From contig CAWGDC010000002.1 of NCBI GenBank assembly GCA_963821325.1, positions 1-64,000 on the forward strand: a stretch of 64,000 nucleotides of DNA, read 5' to 3'. The position numbers and the translations under genes are program-made. This stretch comes from PALSA-555 sp963821325 (lineage in GTDB: Bacteria; Actinomycetota; Acidimicrobiia; IMCC26256; PALSA-555). Shown here one piece after another: positions 55,289-64,000 of this stretch; the stretch's first letter is position 1, and every line of letters starts with the position of its first letter. Under the pieces are notes generated by a model. It saw only the letters and a program-made list of their open reading frames with translations, ran no database searches and was not told the DNA's origin.

Positions 55289-56377
55289 ATGCCCCACCGC
55301 GCCCGAGGTGTCGTCGCCCGCGCACCCGGCGAGCCGGTCACGGTGCACGACATCGTCGTCCCCGATCCCGGGCCCGGCGAGGCGCGGGTGTCGGTGCAGG
55401 CGTGCGGCGTGTGCCACACCGACCTGCACTACCGCGAGGGCAACATCGGCGACGCGTTCCCCTACCTGCTCGGGCACGAGGCGGCCGGCGTCGTCGACGC
55501 GGTCGGCCCCGACGTCACGAGCGTCGCCGTCGGCGACTTCGTCGTCCTGAACTGGCGGGCGGTGTGCGGCGAGTGCCGCGCGTGCCGGCGGGGACGCCCC
55601 TGGTACTGCTTCGCGACCCACAACGCCCGCCAGGCGATGACCCTCGCGGACGGCACCCCGCTCTCGCCGGCGCTCGGGATCGGCGCGTTCGCCGACCGGA
55701 CGCTCGTCGCCGCCGGGCAGGCCACGAAGGTCGATGCCCGCGCCCGCCCGGCGGCCGCCGGCCTGCTCGGCTGCGGGGTCATGGCCGGGTTCGGCGCCGC
55801 GGTGAACACTGGCGCCGTCCACCGTGACGACACCGTCGCGGTGTTCGGCTGCGGCGGCGTCGGGAACGCGGCGATCGCCGCGGCGCGCCTCGTCGGGGCC
55901 CGCACGATCATCGGCGTCGACCTCGACGAGCGGAAGCTGGGCTGGGCACGCGAGTTCGGCGCGACGCACACCGTGTCCGCCGCGACCGAGGACCCGGTGG
56001 CCCGCATCCAGTCGCTGACCGACGGGCACGGCGCGGACGTCTGCATCGAGGCCGTCGGGCACCCCGACGTGCTGCGCCAGGCGTTCTACGCCCGCGACCT
56101 CGCCGGCACCGTCGTGCAGGTCGGCGTCCCGAGCCCCGCGATGGCGCTGCCCGACATCCCGATGATCGACTTCTTCGGACGGGGCGGCGCCCTCAAGCCC
56201 TCCTGGTACGGCGACTGCCTCCCCAGCCGCGACTTCCCGCTCCTCATCGACCTGTACCTGCAGGGACGCTTCGATCTCGACCGGTTCGTGTCCGAGACCA
56301 TCGCCCTCGACGACGTCGAGGCCGCCTTCCACCGGATGGAGCGCGGGGAGGTCCTGCGCTCGGTGGTCACCCTCTGA
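55289..56377 (+). CDS. Zinc alcohol dehydrogenase, mycothiol/glutathione-formaldehyde type
   Basis: ATG 55289, 362 residues. The catalytic zinc site is CGVCHTDLH, with LLGHEAAGVVDAVG downstream. The structural zinc loop is CGECRACRRGRPWYC (four cysteines). The NAD motif is VAVFGCGGVGNAAIAAARLV. Sequence and length fit the class III group that includes S-(hydroxymethyl)mycothiol dehydrogenase, but not conclusively; general alcohol dehydrogenase is possible. Divergent from the carboxyltransferase gene with 80 bases between. Confidence 0.85.
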   Translation: MPHRARGVVARAPGEPVTVHDIVVPDPGPGEARVSVQACGVCHTDLHYREGNIGDAFPYLLGHEAAGVVDAVGPDVTSVAVGDFVVLNWRAVCGECRACRRGRPWYCFATHNARQAMTLADGTPLSPALGIGAFADRTLVAAGQATKVDARARPAAAGLLGCGVMAGFGAAVNTGAVHRDDTVAVFGCGGVGNAAIAAARLVGARTIIGVDLDERKLGWAREFGATHTVSAATEDPVARIQSLTDGHGADVCIEAVGHPDVLRQAFYARDLAGTVVQVGVPSPAMALPDIPMIDFFGRGGALKPSWYGDCLPSRDFPLLIDLYLQGRFDLDRFVSETIALDDVEAAFHRMERGEVLRSVVTL

Positions 56378-56409
56378 CCCGCCGCCGCGGCGACGGCTAG
56401 GTTGCCGGC

Positions 56410-56868
56410 ATGGCCAACGACGTCGAGACGGTGGAGCGCGTCATCCCCGCCCCACCCGACAAGATCTTCGATCTGCTCGCCGACCCCCGCCGCCACCCCG
56501 AGATCGACGGGTCCGGCTCGGTCAAGCACGTCAAGGCAGGTCCTGAGCGCCTCGCCCTGGGGGCGAAGTTCGGGATGGCGATGAAGCTCGGCGTGCCGTA
56601 CACGATGGAGAGCGAGGTCATCGAGTTCGACGAGAACCGCTGCATCGCCTGGCAGACGCGACCCCCGACCCCGCTCGGCAAACGCGTCGCCGGGGGACGC
56701 ATCTGGCGCTACGAGCTCGAACCGACCGACGGCGGCACCCGCGTCCGCGAGAGCTGGGACATCTCCCAGGAGAAGGTGAAGGCCATCGTCCGCCCGGCAC
56801 GCAAGAAGACCCGCGTCGCGATGGCCGAGACGCTCGAGCGCATCGAGGGCCTCGTCGCGGGCACCTGA
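56410..56868 (+). CDS. SRPBCC family protein
   Basis: ATG 56410, 152 residues. VERVIPAPPDKIFDLLADPR, RHPEIDGSGSVKHVKAGPER and YELEPTDGGTRVRESWDISQ follow the START-like fold; a C-terminal helix (TRVAMAETLERIEGLV) closes it. Small hydrophobic ligands are expected. It lies 33 bases after the alcohol dehydrogenase and is probably co-transcribed. It converges on the SDR gene. Confidence 0.85.
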   Translation: MANDVETVERVIPAPPDKIFDLLADPRRHPEIDGSGSVKHVKAGPERLALGAKFGMAMKLGVPYTMESEVIEFDENRCIAWQTRPPTPLGKRVAGGRIWRYELEPTDGGTRVRESWDISQEKVKAIVRPARKKTRVAMAETLERIEGLVAGT

Positions 56869-56878
56869 CCGCGGGCGG

Positions 56879-57643
56879 TCAGATCAAGGTCAGGCCGCCG
56901 TCGACGGGCAGCACCTGCCCGGTGATGTAGCTCGCGTCGCCCGACAACAGGAACACCGTCGCCGCCGCGACCTCCCACGCCGTGCCCTGCCGACCGAGCG
57001 GCACCGGGGTCCGGGCCCGCGCCGGGCGACCCCGCGTCGCGGACCGGCCGAGCGGCGTGTCGATCAACCCGGGCGCGACCACGTTGGCCCGCACCCCGCG
57101 CCGGGCACCCTCGAGCGCGACGTGACGGCACAGCCCGAGCAGGCCGGCCTTCGACGCGTCGTAGGCCGGCAGGCGACTGCCCGGCTGCAAGCCCGCGACC
57201 GAGCTGATGAACACGAGCGCGCCGCCCTCCGCCAGCCGCGGGAGCGCCGCCCGGGCGATGAGGAAGTGCGACCGCAGGTTCACCGCGAACGTCGTGTCCC
57301 AGTCCGCGACGCTCGTGTGCTCCAACCCGACGCCGCGGCCGATCCCGACGTTCAGCACGAGCCCGTCGAGCGCGCCCGCGTCGAGCACCAGGCGGGCACA
57401 GGCCTCCTCGTCGGCGACGTCGCCGACCAGCACGTCGGCCTCGCCGCCGTCCCGGGCGATCCACGCCGCGGTGTCCTCGGCCGCCGCCCGCTCACGGTCG
57501 GCGCAGACCACCGCGGCGCCCTCGCGGGCGGCGAGCACGGCGATCGCCCGCCCGTTCCCGACCGGCGCGTCCGGGTCGTCACTGGGCTGCGTCCCGGCGC
57601 CGACCACCAGCACGCGCCGGCCCGCGAGCCGCGGGCCGCTCAC
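56879..57643 (-). CDS. Short-chain dehydrogenase/reductase
   Basis: GTG 57643, 254 residues. The nucleotide loop VLVVGAGTQPSDDPDAPVGN is unusually long for the GxxxGxG motif and contains an extra loop. Then come DVLVGDVADEEACARLVLDA, LNVGIG in place of NNAG, VFISSVAGLQPGSRLPAYDA and SKAGLLGLCRHVALEGA with the active-site Ser, Tyr and Lys. It ends in TGQVLPVDGGLTLI. The start overlaps the stop of the upstream gene (GTGA), so both belong to one operon. Confidence 0.88.
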   Translation of the reverse strand: MSGPRLAGRRVLVVGAGTQPSDDPDAPVGNGRAIAVLAAREGAAVVCADRERAAAEDTAAWIARDGGEADVLVGDVADEEACARLVLDAGALDGLVLNVGIGRGVGLEHTSVADWDTTFAVNLRSHFLIARAALPRLAEGGALVFISSVAGLQPGSRLPAYDASKAGLLGLCRHVALEGARRGVRANVVAPGLIDTPLGRSATRGRPARARTPVPLGRQGTAWEVAAATVFLLSGDASYITGQVLPVDGGLTLI

Positions 57644-58200
57644 GCGTCGAACCCGGGGACACCCGCCTCGCGTTGCACCCCGAGCGAGTTCAAGGTGAAC
57701 GCCACGAGGTGGTAGTGCCCGACGAGCATCACCAGCTCGATCAGCTGCCGGTCGTCGTAGCGGGCGGCGAGCTGCGCCCAGGTGGCGTCGCTGATGCCGC
57801 TGTCGTCGTGGAGCTCGTCGGCGGCGCGCAGCAGCGTCGCGTCGAAGGCATCCCAGCCCGGCGCGTCCGGCCCGGCCGCGACGCGGTGGATCTCGTCGAG
57901 CGTCACGCCGCTCCGCTGGGCGATGAGGACGTGCTGGCCCCACTCGTACTCGGACCGGCACCGCCAGCCGGTGCGCAGGATCACGAGCTCCCGGTCGCGT
58001 GCGGGCAGCTTCCCGGCGAGGAGCTTGCCGGCGAAGGGCACCCACTTCCGGAACAGGCCCGGGTGCCGCACGAGGGTGGTGAAGATGTGCGCCGCGGACC
58101 CGGCGGGCATCCCGACGGTCCCGAGCAGCTCGGTGATCTCGGGGTCGCGCTCGGTGTCGGCGACGGGCGAGATGCGCGGCGACGGTGGTCGGTTCGTCAT
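57640..58200 (-). CDS. Carboxymuconolactone decarboxylase-family protein
   Basis: ATG 58200, 186 residues. VRHPGLFRKWVPFAGKLLAG, LPARDRELVILRTGWRCRSE and YEWGQHVLIAQRSGVTLDEI are the core helices of the CMD/AhpD-like fold, with one cysteine (WRCRSEYEWGQH) and the following His in place of the peroxidase CxxC. Relatives act in gamma-carboxymuconolactone decarboxylation or peroxide handling; here the single Cys argues against an AhpD-type peroxidase. Operonic with the SDR downstream. Confidence 0.85.
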   Translation of the reverse strand: MTNRPPSPRISPVADTERDPEITELLGTVGMPAGSAAHIFTTLVRHPGLFRKWVPFAGKLLAGKLPARDRELVILRTGWRCRSEYEWGQHVLIAQRSGVTLDEIHRVAAGPDAPGWDAFDATLLRAADELHDDSGISDATWAQLAARYDDRQLIELVMLVGHYHLVAFTLNSLGVQREAGVPGFDA

Positions 58201-58329
58201 GGCGACCACGCTACCGACCGGCGCACCGCGGCGACCCTCGAGCGGTGCGCCGTCGGGGGTCGTGTCGTGTCGGGTGGCGTGTCGAAGTGGGAGGATCGTG
58301 GCGCGTGCGACCCGAGCGGAGCAGCGTCC

Positions 58330-59490
58330 GTGGCCGATGACCCTCGTCGCCTCGCCGTCCGGCAGTGGGTGGCCGAGCACCCGACGGCGAGCGGCCGTGA
58401 CCTGGCGCACGCCGGGTACGTCGTGCCGCACTGGCCGGCGCCCTACGGGCTCGACGCCGACGCCGAGCATCAGCTGCTCATCGACGAGGAGCTGACCGCG
58501 GCGGGCGTACGCCGGCCGCTGAACCCGATCGGGATCGGCTGGGCGGCGCCGACGATCCTGCTGGCCGGCACGCCCGCGCAGCAGGACCGCTTCTTGTGGC
58601 CCGCGCTGTCCGGCGAGGAGTTCTGGTGCCAGCTGTTCAGCGAACCCGACGCCGGCTCGGACCTGGCGAGCCTCTCGACCCGCGCCGAGCGTGACGGCGA
58701 CACGTTCGTGGTGAACGGGTCGAAGATCTGGACCACGTTGGCGCACCGGGCCCAGTTCGGGATCCTCCTGGCTCGCACCGACCCGAGCGCCGAGAAGCAT
58801 CGCGGCATCTCCTACTTCATCTGCCCGATGGACCTCGACGGCATCACGACCCAACCGGTCGTCGACATGACCACCGCGCACTCGTTCAACCAGGTGTTCT
58901 TCGAGGACGTGCGCCTCCCCGCCGAGCTGCTGGTCGGCGAGGAGAACCACGGCTGGCGGCTCGCCCGCGCCACCCTCGCCAACGAGCGCGTGTCGCTGTC
59001 GAGCGGCGGGGCGCTGTGGGGCGCCGGCCCGTCCGCCCGCGACCTCGTGTCCCTGGTCCGCGCCCAGGGACGGCTGGACGACCCGTCGGCCCGCCAGCGA
59101 CTCGCGGGCCTCTACGTCGAGGGGGAGGTGCTCCGGCTCATCCAGCTGCGCACGTTGGCGTCGCGGCTCGCGGGACGCGAGCCCGGCCCGTACGCGTCGG
59201 TGCAGAAGATCCTGTCCGACGAGCACGGCCAGCACGTCATGGGGCTGGCCAAGGAGCTCGCCGGCGCCCACGGGATGCTCGACGGCTCCGGCCCGCCGGG
59301 GTCGCTGCCGCCCAGGTCGCGGACCGGGCCGACGGAGATCCACGTCTCGCCCACGGGGGCGCCGGGCGTCGACCCGGTCTGGCACTACGGGTTCTTGTTC
59401 TCGCCCGCCTTGACGATCGGCGGCGGCACCTGGGCGGTGCAGCGCAACATCGTCGCCGAGCGGGTGCTCGGCCTCCCCCGGGATCCCTGA
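58330..59490 (+). CDS. Acyl-CoA dehydrogenase
   Basis: GTG 58330 (VADDPRRLAVRQWVAEHPTA), 386 residues. The N-terminal helices lead to FWCQLFSEPDAGSDLASLST, the conserved FAD/substrate segment of the family, and GDTFVVNGSKIWTTLAHRAQ. The C-terminal domain has NHGWRLARATLANERVSLSS and ends with HYGFLFSPALTIGGGTWAVQ and RNIVAERVLGLPRDP. The normal catalytic Glu region near the end has TIGGGTWAVQRN, typical of FadE-type steroid/branched-chain enzymes. Complete. Confidence 0.9.
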   Translation: MADDPRRLAVRQWVAEHPTASGRDLAHAGYVVPHWPAPYGLDADAEHQLLIDEELTAAGVRRPLNPIGIGWAAPTILLAGTPAQQDRFLWPALSGEEFWCQLFSEPDAGSDLASLSTRAERDGDTFVVNGSKIWTTLAHRAQFGILLARTDPSAEKHRGISYFICPMDLDGITTQPVVDMTTAHSFNQVFFEDVRLPAELLVGEENHGWRLARATLANERVSLSSGGALWGAGPSARDLVSLVRAQGRLDDPSARQRLAGLYVEGEVLRLIQLRTLASRLAGREPGPYASVQKILSDEHGQHVMGLAKELAGAHGMLDGSGPPGSLPPRSRTGPTEIHVSPTGAPGVDPVWHYGFLFSPALTIGGGTWAVQRNIVAERVLGLPRDP

Positions 59491-59509
59491 CCGACACGCG
59501 GTCGGCCGG

Positions 59510-60615
59510 TCATCCCCCGGTGAGGCCGGCGATCGTGACCGGCCCGCCGCGCTCGGCGCTGCGGTAGCCGGCCTCGACGATCTCGTGGGCGTGGACGGCG
59601 TCGTCGATCGTCGGGGACGGCGGACGGTTCGCCCGCAGCGCCGCCGCGAAGGCCCGGTAGGCGAGGTACTGGTACACGAAGATCTCACGGTCCGGGTCGA
59701 GACCGTCGGCGGCGAAGGTGGCGCGGCGCAGCGCGGTGACGTCGACGTGCTCCGCGGGCACGCGGTCGCGCTTGACCATGAGGGAGTCCTCGGGGGCGCC
59801 GACGATGAAGTCGGTGGTCGCCTCGACGGCGGCGGTCTCGAAGAAGACCTCGAGGCGGCGCTCCTCGCGGTCCCGCACACCGTTGAACACCGACGTGATG
59901 GTGCCGACGACGCCGCTGGCGTGCTCGATCGTCGCCACCGCGACGTCCTCGACGTCGAAGCCGAACACGCGGCGGGTCACGGCCGACACCCGCACGACCG
60001 GCCCGAACAGCCAGCCGGCGATGTCGCACGAGTGGATGGAGTGCTCGAGCAGCGCGCCCCCACCCGCGACCGACCGATCCGACCGCCAGCTGGTGTGCCC
60101 GTCGACGACCGCGCCGGTCGGCCAGAACTGGTCGTCGCGGATCAGGTAGGCCATCGGCGCGCCGAACGCCCCGTCCGCGATCCACGACTGCACCTGGCGC
60201 AGGATCGGGTGGAACCGCGACTGGAACCCGACCTGCGTCGGGATCGCCGCGGTCCGGACCGCGTCCGCCACCTCGCACACCGTCGCGAACGACGGGGCGA
60301 GCGGCTTCTCGGCGAAGAGCGGCTTGCCGGCCGACGCGGTCGCCAGGATGAGGTCGCGATGCAAGCGCGTGGGGGTCACGACCGCGACGGCGTCGACGTC
60401 CGGGTCGGCGATCAGCGACCCGCCGTCCGGGTAGCGGTGCTCGACCCCGCCGAGGATCGCCGCGACGCGGTCGATCCCCGACGGGTCCGGGTCGGCCGCG
60501 GCCGTCACCGTCGCGACCCCGTCGTCGGCGAGGAACCGCAGGGCTGCCGCGTGGGCCGCGCGATCGACCCGCACCCGATGATCCCGACCCGCAGCGGCGC
60601 CGACGTCGACGACAT
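59510..60615 (-). pseudogene. Gfo/Idh/MocA oxidoreductase, frameshifted at N-terminus
   Basis: ATG 60615 gives MSSTSAPLRVGIIGCGSI, the NAD(P)-binding start. A one-base shift near 60560 then joins it to AAHAAALRFLADDGVATVTA. After that the frame is open to 59510: VTPTRLHRDLILATASAGKP, LFAEKPLAPSF with the EKP motif, HSIHSCDIAGWLFGPVVRVS. Length about 367 is normal. These enzymes oxidise or reduce sugars and cyclitols. The break is probably a sequence error since the body is intact. Confidence 0.8.
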
Positions 60616-60726
60616 CTCGGCAGTCTCGCGAACCCCGGCCGCCCACCCCCACCCCGGCGACACCCGTGCCCAGCGACGGTTAGGGTCCCGCCGTCGACGG
60701 CGCCAACTCCGCGGGTGGTGGTCAGG

Positions 60727-61074
60727 GTGGCGGACATCCTCGTGCGCGACGGCGAGCTCATCGTGCAGCTGTCGATGCTCGAGAAGCTCGGCGCCCTGCA
60801 CGCCGATGTGCACGTCCCGCTCTCGCAGGTCGTCACGGCCCGGGTCGTGGAGCATCCGTGGGGCGCGCTCCGCGGGATGCGGCTGCCCGGCACCGGCATC
60901 CCCGGCGTGATCATGCTCGGCACCACGCGAGGTCGGTTCGGCGCCGACTTCGTCGCGGTGTACCACGACCGACCCGCGGTGGTCGTCGAGCTGCGCGCCG
61001 CCGGCTTCTCGCGTCTCCTCGTCACCGTGGACGACCCGGCGGCCGTCGCGGACTCGGTGGGCGCCCGCGGGTGA
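60727..61074 (+). CDS. PH-like small protein
   Basis: GTG 60727 (60715 also possible), 115 residues. DILVRDGELIVQLSMLEKLG, ALHADVHVPLSQVVTARVVE, then GTGIPGVIMLGTTRG and VYHDRPAVVVELRAAGFSRL form a beta-rich fold like bacterial PH domains. No membrane segment or catalytic site is seen. Its start is divergent from the Gfo gene. Confidence 0.6.
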   Translation: MADILVRDGELIVQLSMLEKLGALHADVHVPLSQVVTARVVEHPWGALRGMRLPGTGIPGVIMLGTTRGRFGADFVAVYHDRPAVVVELRAAGFSRLLVTVDDPAAVADSVGARG

Positions 61075-61139
61075 CCCGCTCACCGGGGCGGCGGACCACT
61101 GACCGTCCCGCCGCCCGCCCCCTGAGTACCGTCGGGGTC

Positions 61140-61457
61140 GTGCCGTCCGATCTGACCCTCGACGCGTCCGGGGCGCCGGCCGACGTGGCCGGCGAGGTGT
61201 CCGACGCCGAGCTCGCCGCGTGCGCGCTCGCCGCCGACCCCGAGGCGACGGTCGACGACGATGCCGTGTGCCTCTGGGACGTGTGCGGCGGGCCGGCCCC
61301 GAGCCGACTGCCCGCCTGGTACATGCCGGCAGCGGCCGGTGGGCGGCTCCGCTCGGGCTGGCGCCGCGCCATCATCGTGCTGATCGTGGTGGCGTTCGTG
61401 GCGATCAACGCCGCCGGGCTGTGCAGCACCTACGGGCGGGTCGCCTTCGGCGGCTGA
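61140..61457 (+). CDS. Small single-pass membrane protein
   Basis: GTG 61140, 105 residues. An acidic N-terminal part (SDAELAACALAADPEATVDD, then CLWDVCGG) precedes one membrane segment (AIIVLIVVAFVAINAAGLCS) near the C-terminus. The cysteines on both sides of the membrane are notable. Family unknown. Confidence 0.55.
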   Translation: MPSDLTLDASGAPADVAGEVSDAELAACALAADPEATVDDDAVCLWDVCGGPAPSRLPAWYMPAAAGGRLRSGWRRAIIVLIVVAFVAINAAGLCSTYGRVAFGG

Positions 61458-61470
61458 CGCCGCGTGCGGC

Positions 61471-62148
61471 TCAGGGCGAGAGGTCGATGACCATCGCCTG
61501 CAGATGGAGCCGCTCCCCGGTGCGGGTCCGCAACCCCTGGACGAGCGGCGCGCCACCGTGGCGTCGGAACCCGACCGCCTCGAAGAAAGCGATCGCCGAC
61601 GCGTTCTCGGCCAGGGTCTGCAGGTGACAGCCGCCGACCCCGAGCGTCCGCAGCCGCGCGAACCACGCCGCCACGAGCCGTCGCCCGGCGCCCTGCCCGC
61701 GCCCGTGGGGCAGCAGGTCGACGTGGAGATGCGCGGGCCAGCGCGGGTCGCGGAACTCGAGGTCACGCAGCGCGACCCGACGTGACGCGAGGTCCACGAC
61801 GGCGTCGCCGATCCCGCGCCACACGACACCCGCGGTGCCCGGCCGCCAGAGGAGCCCGCGCCGCACGATGTGCCGGCCGATCACCGCGCCCGGGTTCCAG
61901 GCCTGCCGCGTGTCGACGCAGCCGAGCAGGTACCCGGCCACGGCGCCGTCGACCTCGAGCACGAACGCCGATTCGGGTTCCCCGTCGGTGTAGTAGCCGC
62001 AGAACATGTCCGCGAAGCTCGGCTGGTCGCGCCACTGCCAGTCGATGGGCTCCCCCATGTACCCGGTGCGGTAGCAGACATCGCGCACCGCGGCGCGGTC
62101 GCGGGCCTCGTAGGCGCGCACGACGAGCTCGGACGTGGGCGGGCGCAT
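61471..62148 (-). CDS. GNAT family N-acetyltransferase
   Basis: ATG 62148, 225 residues. VRAYEARDRAAVRDVCYRTG opens the fold, the acetyl-CoA loop is GRGQGAGRRLVAAWF (Q-x-x-G-x-G/A type), and LQTLAENASAIAFFEAVGFR closes it. The substrate is unknown. It starts directly after the upstream gene's stop codon (TAG 62149-62151), so the two are co-translated. Confidence 0.88.
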   Translation of the reverse strand: MRPPTSELVVRAYEARDRAAVRDVCYRTGYMGEPIDWQWRDQPSFADMFCGYYTDGEPESAFVLEVDGAVAGYLLGCVDTRQAWNPGAVIGRHIVRRGLLWRPGTAGVVWRGIGDAVVDLASRRVALRDLEFRDPRWPAHLHVDLLPHGRGQGAGRRLVAAWFARLRTLGVGGCHLQTLAENASAIAFFEAVGFRRHGGAPLVQGLRTRTGERLHLQAMVIDLSP

Positions 62149-62442
62149 CTACTCCCGGTGCCGGCGCCGGTACCGGGTCGTGGCCAGGGCCGCGACGATC
62201 GCCGCACCGGTCAGCCCCCCGATGATGACGCCGTTGCGCAGCCGGACCCGCGCCCGTCCGGTGTCGGACTCCTGCTCGACGTCCTGGATGTCGTCTAGGT
62301 AGAGACGCTCGTCGTGGAGCGTGATGTGCGCGTCCCGGTGCTCGGGATGCTGGGCGACGCGCTCGAGCTGCTCGCGGAACACCTCGGGCCCGACGCCCTC
62401 TGGGACGTCGCCCTCCATCTGCTCGAGCTCGAAGTCGTCCAT
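62149..62442 (-). CDS. Small membrane-anchored protein
   Basis: ATG 62442, 97 residues. The N-terminal part is acidic (MDDFELEQMEGDVPEGVGPE, VFREQLERVAQHPEHRDAHI). One membrane segment (NGVIIGGLTGAAIVAALATT) precedes a basic tail (RYRRRHRE), a topology of a cytoplasmic-in anchor. Family unknown. It is co-transcribed with the GNAT gene. Confidence 0.6.
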   Translation of the reverse strand: MDDFELEQMEGDVPEGVGPEVFREQLERVAQHPEHRDAHITLHDERLYLDDIQDVEQESDTGRARVRLRNGVIIGGLTGAAIVAALATTRYRRRHRE

Positions 62443-62620
62443 GGGCTGGTGCCGTCCGGTCGGCGACGCGGGCGCCGTCGGGTCGGGCGCGCATTCCTAC
62501 CAGCCCCACGGCGGGCGCACCGCCGCACCGTGGCGTCCGACCGCGGTCGGCGTCTGTTTCGGTCGCGCGCACCGACGGCTAGGGTCGCCGGTCCGGCGCT
62601 CGGCTCCGGAAGGGGGTGGC

Positions 62621-63318
62621 ATGGCGGACGCGGCGTGGCTTCCGGATCCGACGGGGCGCTTCCAGTACCGGTACTGGGACGGGTCGGCCTGGTCGGCGGC
62701 CGTGAGCCGGCAGGGCTCCCAGGAGACGGACGCGCTGCCGACCCAGCCGCCACCGCCGTCGTCGACGCAGGCGCCGCCACCGCCACCACCGGTGTCACCC
62801 TCGGAGACGGTCTCGGTCTCACCGCCCGCGTGGCCGGGACCGCGCCGGCGTGGCCGGGGACCGCGACGGCGTGGTCGTCACCGTCGCCGGGCGCGACCGC
62901 GGCGCCGACCGAGTGGAGCCCGGGTCTGCGGGTCGCGGTCCTGGTGAGCGTCGGCGTGCTGGCCCTGGGGTCGTGCCTGAACTGGGTGAAGGCCTCGGCC
63001 GGGGGGTTCACCGTGACGCGCGGTGGGCTCTACGGCGACGGCAAGCTCACCCTGGGCCTCGCGGTGCTCGTCGCGGTGCTGTTCTTCGTGGTCAGCCAGA
63101 AGAACCTCGCCGCGGGGCTCACCATCGCCGGCGGTGTCCTCGCCGCCCTCATCGCCTTCTACGACATCGGCGACATCAAGAAGCGCGCCGCCGACCTGTC
63201 CACGAGCTCGGTCGGGGTGTCGGCGACCATCGGGATCGGGCTCATCCTCTGCGCGATCGCGGGCGTCGCCCTCGTGATCACCGGGATCGTCGGCGTGTCG
63301 GAGGCCCGGCGCACGTGA
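62621..63318 (+). pseudogene. DUF2510 multi-pass membrane protein, frameshifted
   Basis: ATG 62621 with AGGGGG before it. The N-terminus WLPDPTGRFQYRYWDGSAW is the DUF2510 motif. A proline-rich linker follows, in which the frame changes near 62830 (PAWPG repeats as TAPAWPGTATAWSSPSPG). The second frame encodes four membrane segments, for example AVLVSVGVLALGSCLNWVKA and LGLAVLVAVLFFVVSQKNLA, to 63318. Read through, it is about 230 residues. DUF2510 proteins are typical of Actinobacteria. Confidence 0.75.
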
Positions 63319-64000
63319 CGCCCGGCGACGGCGCACCCCCGACGATCGCGGCGCTGCACGAGCGGCTGACGGCTCCGGGCCAGCCGTTCGAGATCGCCCA
63401 CACGACCGTCCGGGGCATCCCGACCCGGGTCTGGGCGAACGCACCCGCGTCCCTCGCGGCGATCCTCGAGCAGAGCCGCCTCCACGGCGACCTCGACTTC
63501 ATCGTCTACGAAGGGGAGCGGTGGACGTTCGCCCGTCACTACCGCGACGCGGCGACGCTCGCCCGCCAGCTCGTCGAGCGGTTCGGCGTGCGCCCGGGCG
63601 ACCGGGTCGCGATCGCCATGCGCAACCTCCCCGAGTGGTCCCTCGCGTTCTGGGCGGCGAGCGCAGCCGGCGCCGTCGTCGTCCCGCTGAACGCGTGGTG
63701 GACCGGCCCGGAGCTCGCGTACGGGGTGCGCGACTCCGGTGCCACCGTCGTGATCTGCGATCCGGCGCGCCTCGACCGGCTCGCCCCCGAGCGCGACACC
63801 CTCCCGGACGTGCACTGGCTCGTGGCCCGACCCGAGGACCCCCACCCCGCGCCGGAGGTCACCGTGCTCGCCGAGCTCCTCGACGGCGGCGACGACGTCG
63901 AGCTGCCGTCGGTCGCGATCGGACCCGAGGACGACGCCACCATCTTCTACACGTCGGGCACCACCGGGGAGCCGAAGGGGGTGCTCGGCACGCACCGCAA
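63315..64000 (+). CDS. Acyl-CoA synthetase/AMP-ligase, N-terminal part
   Basis: GTG 63315 overlaps the preceding stop by four bases (GTGA). The frame is open to the end of the window, so 228 codons are visible. FIVYEGERWTFARHYRDAAT, VRPGDRVAIAMRNLPEWSLA and VVVPLNAWWTGPELAYGVRD are N-terminal regions of class I adenylate-forming enzymes. The phosphate-binding loop YTSGTTGEPKGV appears near 63950. It activates a carboxylic acid to its CoA ester. The rest, with the substrate-selecting parts, lies outside. Confidence 0.88.
   Translation, partial: MTPGDGAPPTIAALHERLTAPGQPFEIAHTTVRGIPTRVWANAPASLAAILEQSRLHGDLDFIVYEGERWTFARHYRDAATLARQLVERFGVRPGDRVAIAMRNLPEWSLAFWAASAAGAVVVPLNAWWTGPELAYGVRDSGATVVICDPARLDRLAPERDTLPDVHWLVARPEDPHPAPEVTVLAELLDGGDDVELPSVAIGPEDDATIFYTSGTTGEPKGVLGTHR

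Noticed and set aside
1..64000. CRISPR arrays
   Set aside because: No regularly spaced short direct repeats were seen; the only dispersed repeat family is the tRNA-fragment module.

Overview
The window is about 64 kb of GC-rich DNA from a bacterium that is almost certainly an actinomycetote, probably of the Acidimicrobiia or a relative. The evidence is the GC bias at third codon positions, the many GTG starts, a mycothiol-type DinB/maleylpyruvate isomerase-fold enzyme, an alcohol dehydrogenase of the mycothiol/glutathione-dependent formaldehyde dehydrogenase type, and the wealth of SDR, acyl-CoA, SRPBCC, TetR and MarR proteins. No rRNA, complete tRNA or CRISPR array is visible.

The left part (1 to about 36.9 kb) is an accessory island. 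At its left edge is a 2.7 kb IS1595-type transposon (37-2772) with inverted repeats, a 7 bp target duplication, a decayed transposase and four small cargo genes. It sits just past the stop codon of a frame-disrupted VapBC45-like toxin-antitoxin pair (2782-3894, minus). Divergent from that pair is a tight unidentified operon (4010-9875): a beta-CASP metallo-beta-lactamase nuclease-like protein, a protein with a PD-(D/E)XK signature, an unknown protein, an ADP-ribosylglycohydrolase, a zinc-ribbon protein and another unknown. This is the best candidate here for an undescribed, possibly defensive, system.

From 10.06 to 36.91 kb the same 3' half of a tRNA-Met(CAT) gene recurs eight times in one orientation, usually with a GC-rich hairpin behind it and a related ~130 bp stretch in front. 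I read these as attachment-site scars from successive integrations. They divide the island into modules carrying a cyclase-AAA regulator (11849-15073), a frame-broken AAA/TPR regulator with a divergent MarR gene (17737-21132), a flavoprotein, secreted proteins, an NAD(P)-binding/DUF2867 protein, a TetR-SRPBCC pair, a collagen-like secreted protein and an amino-acid permease.

Right of 36.91 kb the DNA looks like ordinary chromosome rich in catabolic genes: a branched-chain amino-acid-type solute-binding protein, TetR, NTF2-like proteins, quinone oxidoreductase, a dCTP deaminase, amidohydrolase, methylmalonate-semialdehyde dehydrogenase, an SDR-QueA-SufR-like cluster, a biotin-carrier/carboxyltransferase fusion, two alcohol dehydrogenases, acyl-CoA dehydrogenase, a Gfo/Idh/MocA oxidoreductase and the start of an acyl-CoA synthetase. 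Together they suggest growth on lipid-like or aromatic substrates through CoA thioesters.

Many well-conserved genes are interrupted by single-base frameshifts: the transposase, toxin, antitoxin, AAA protein, glycosidase-like protein, mmsA (many), alpha/beta hydrolase, Gfo and DUF2510. Their spread over both island and core genes, and the cluster in mmsA, point to uncorrected sequencing or assembly indels at least as much as to true gene decay. Product calls on those genes should be read through the shifts.
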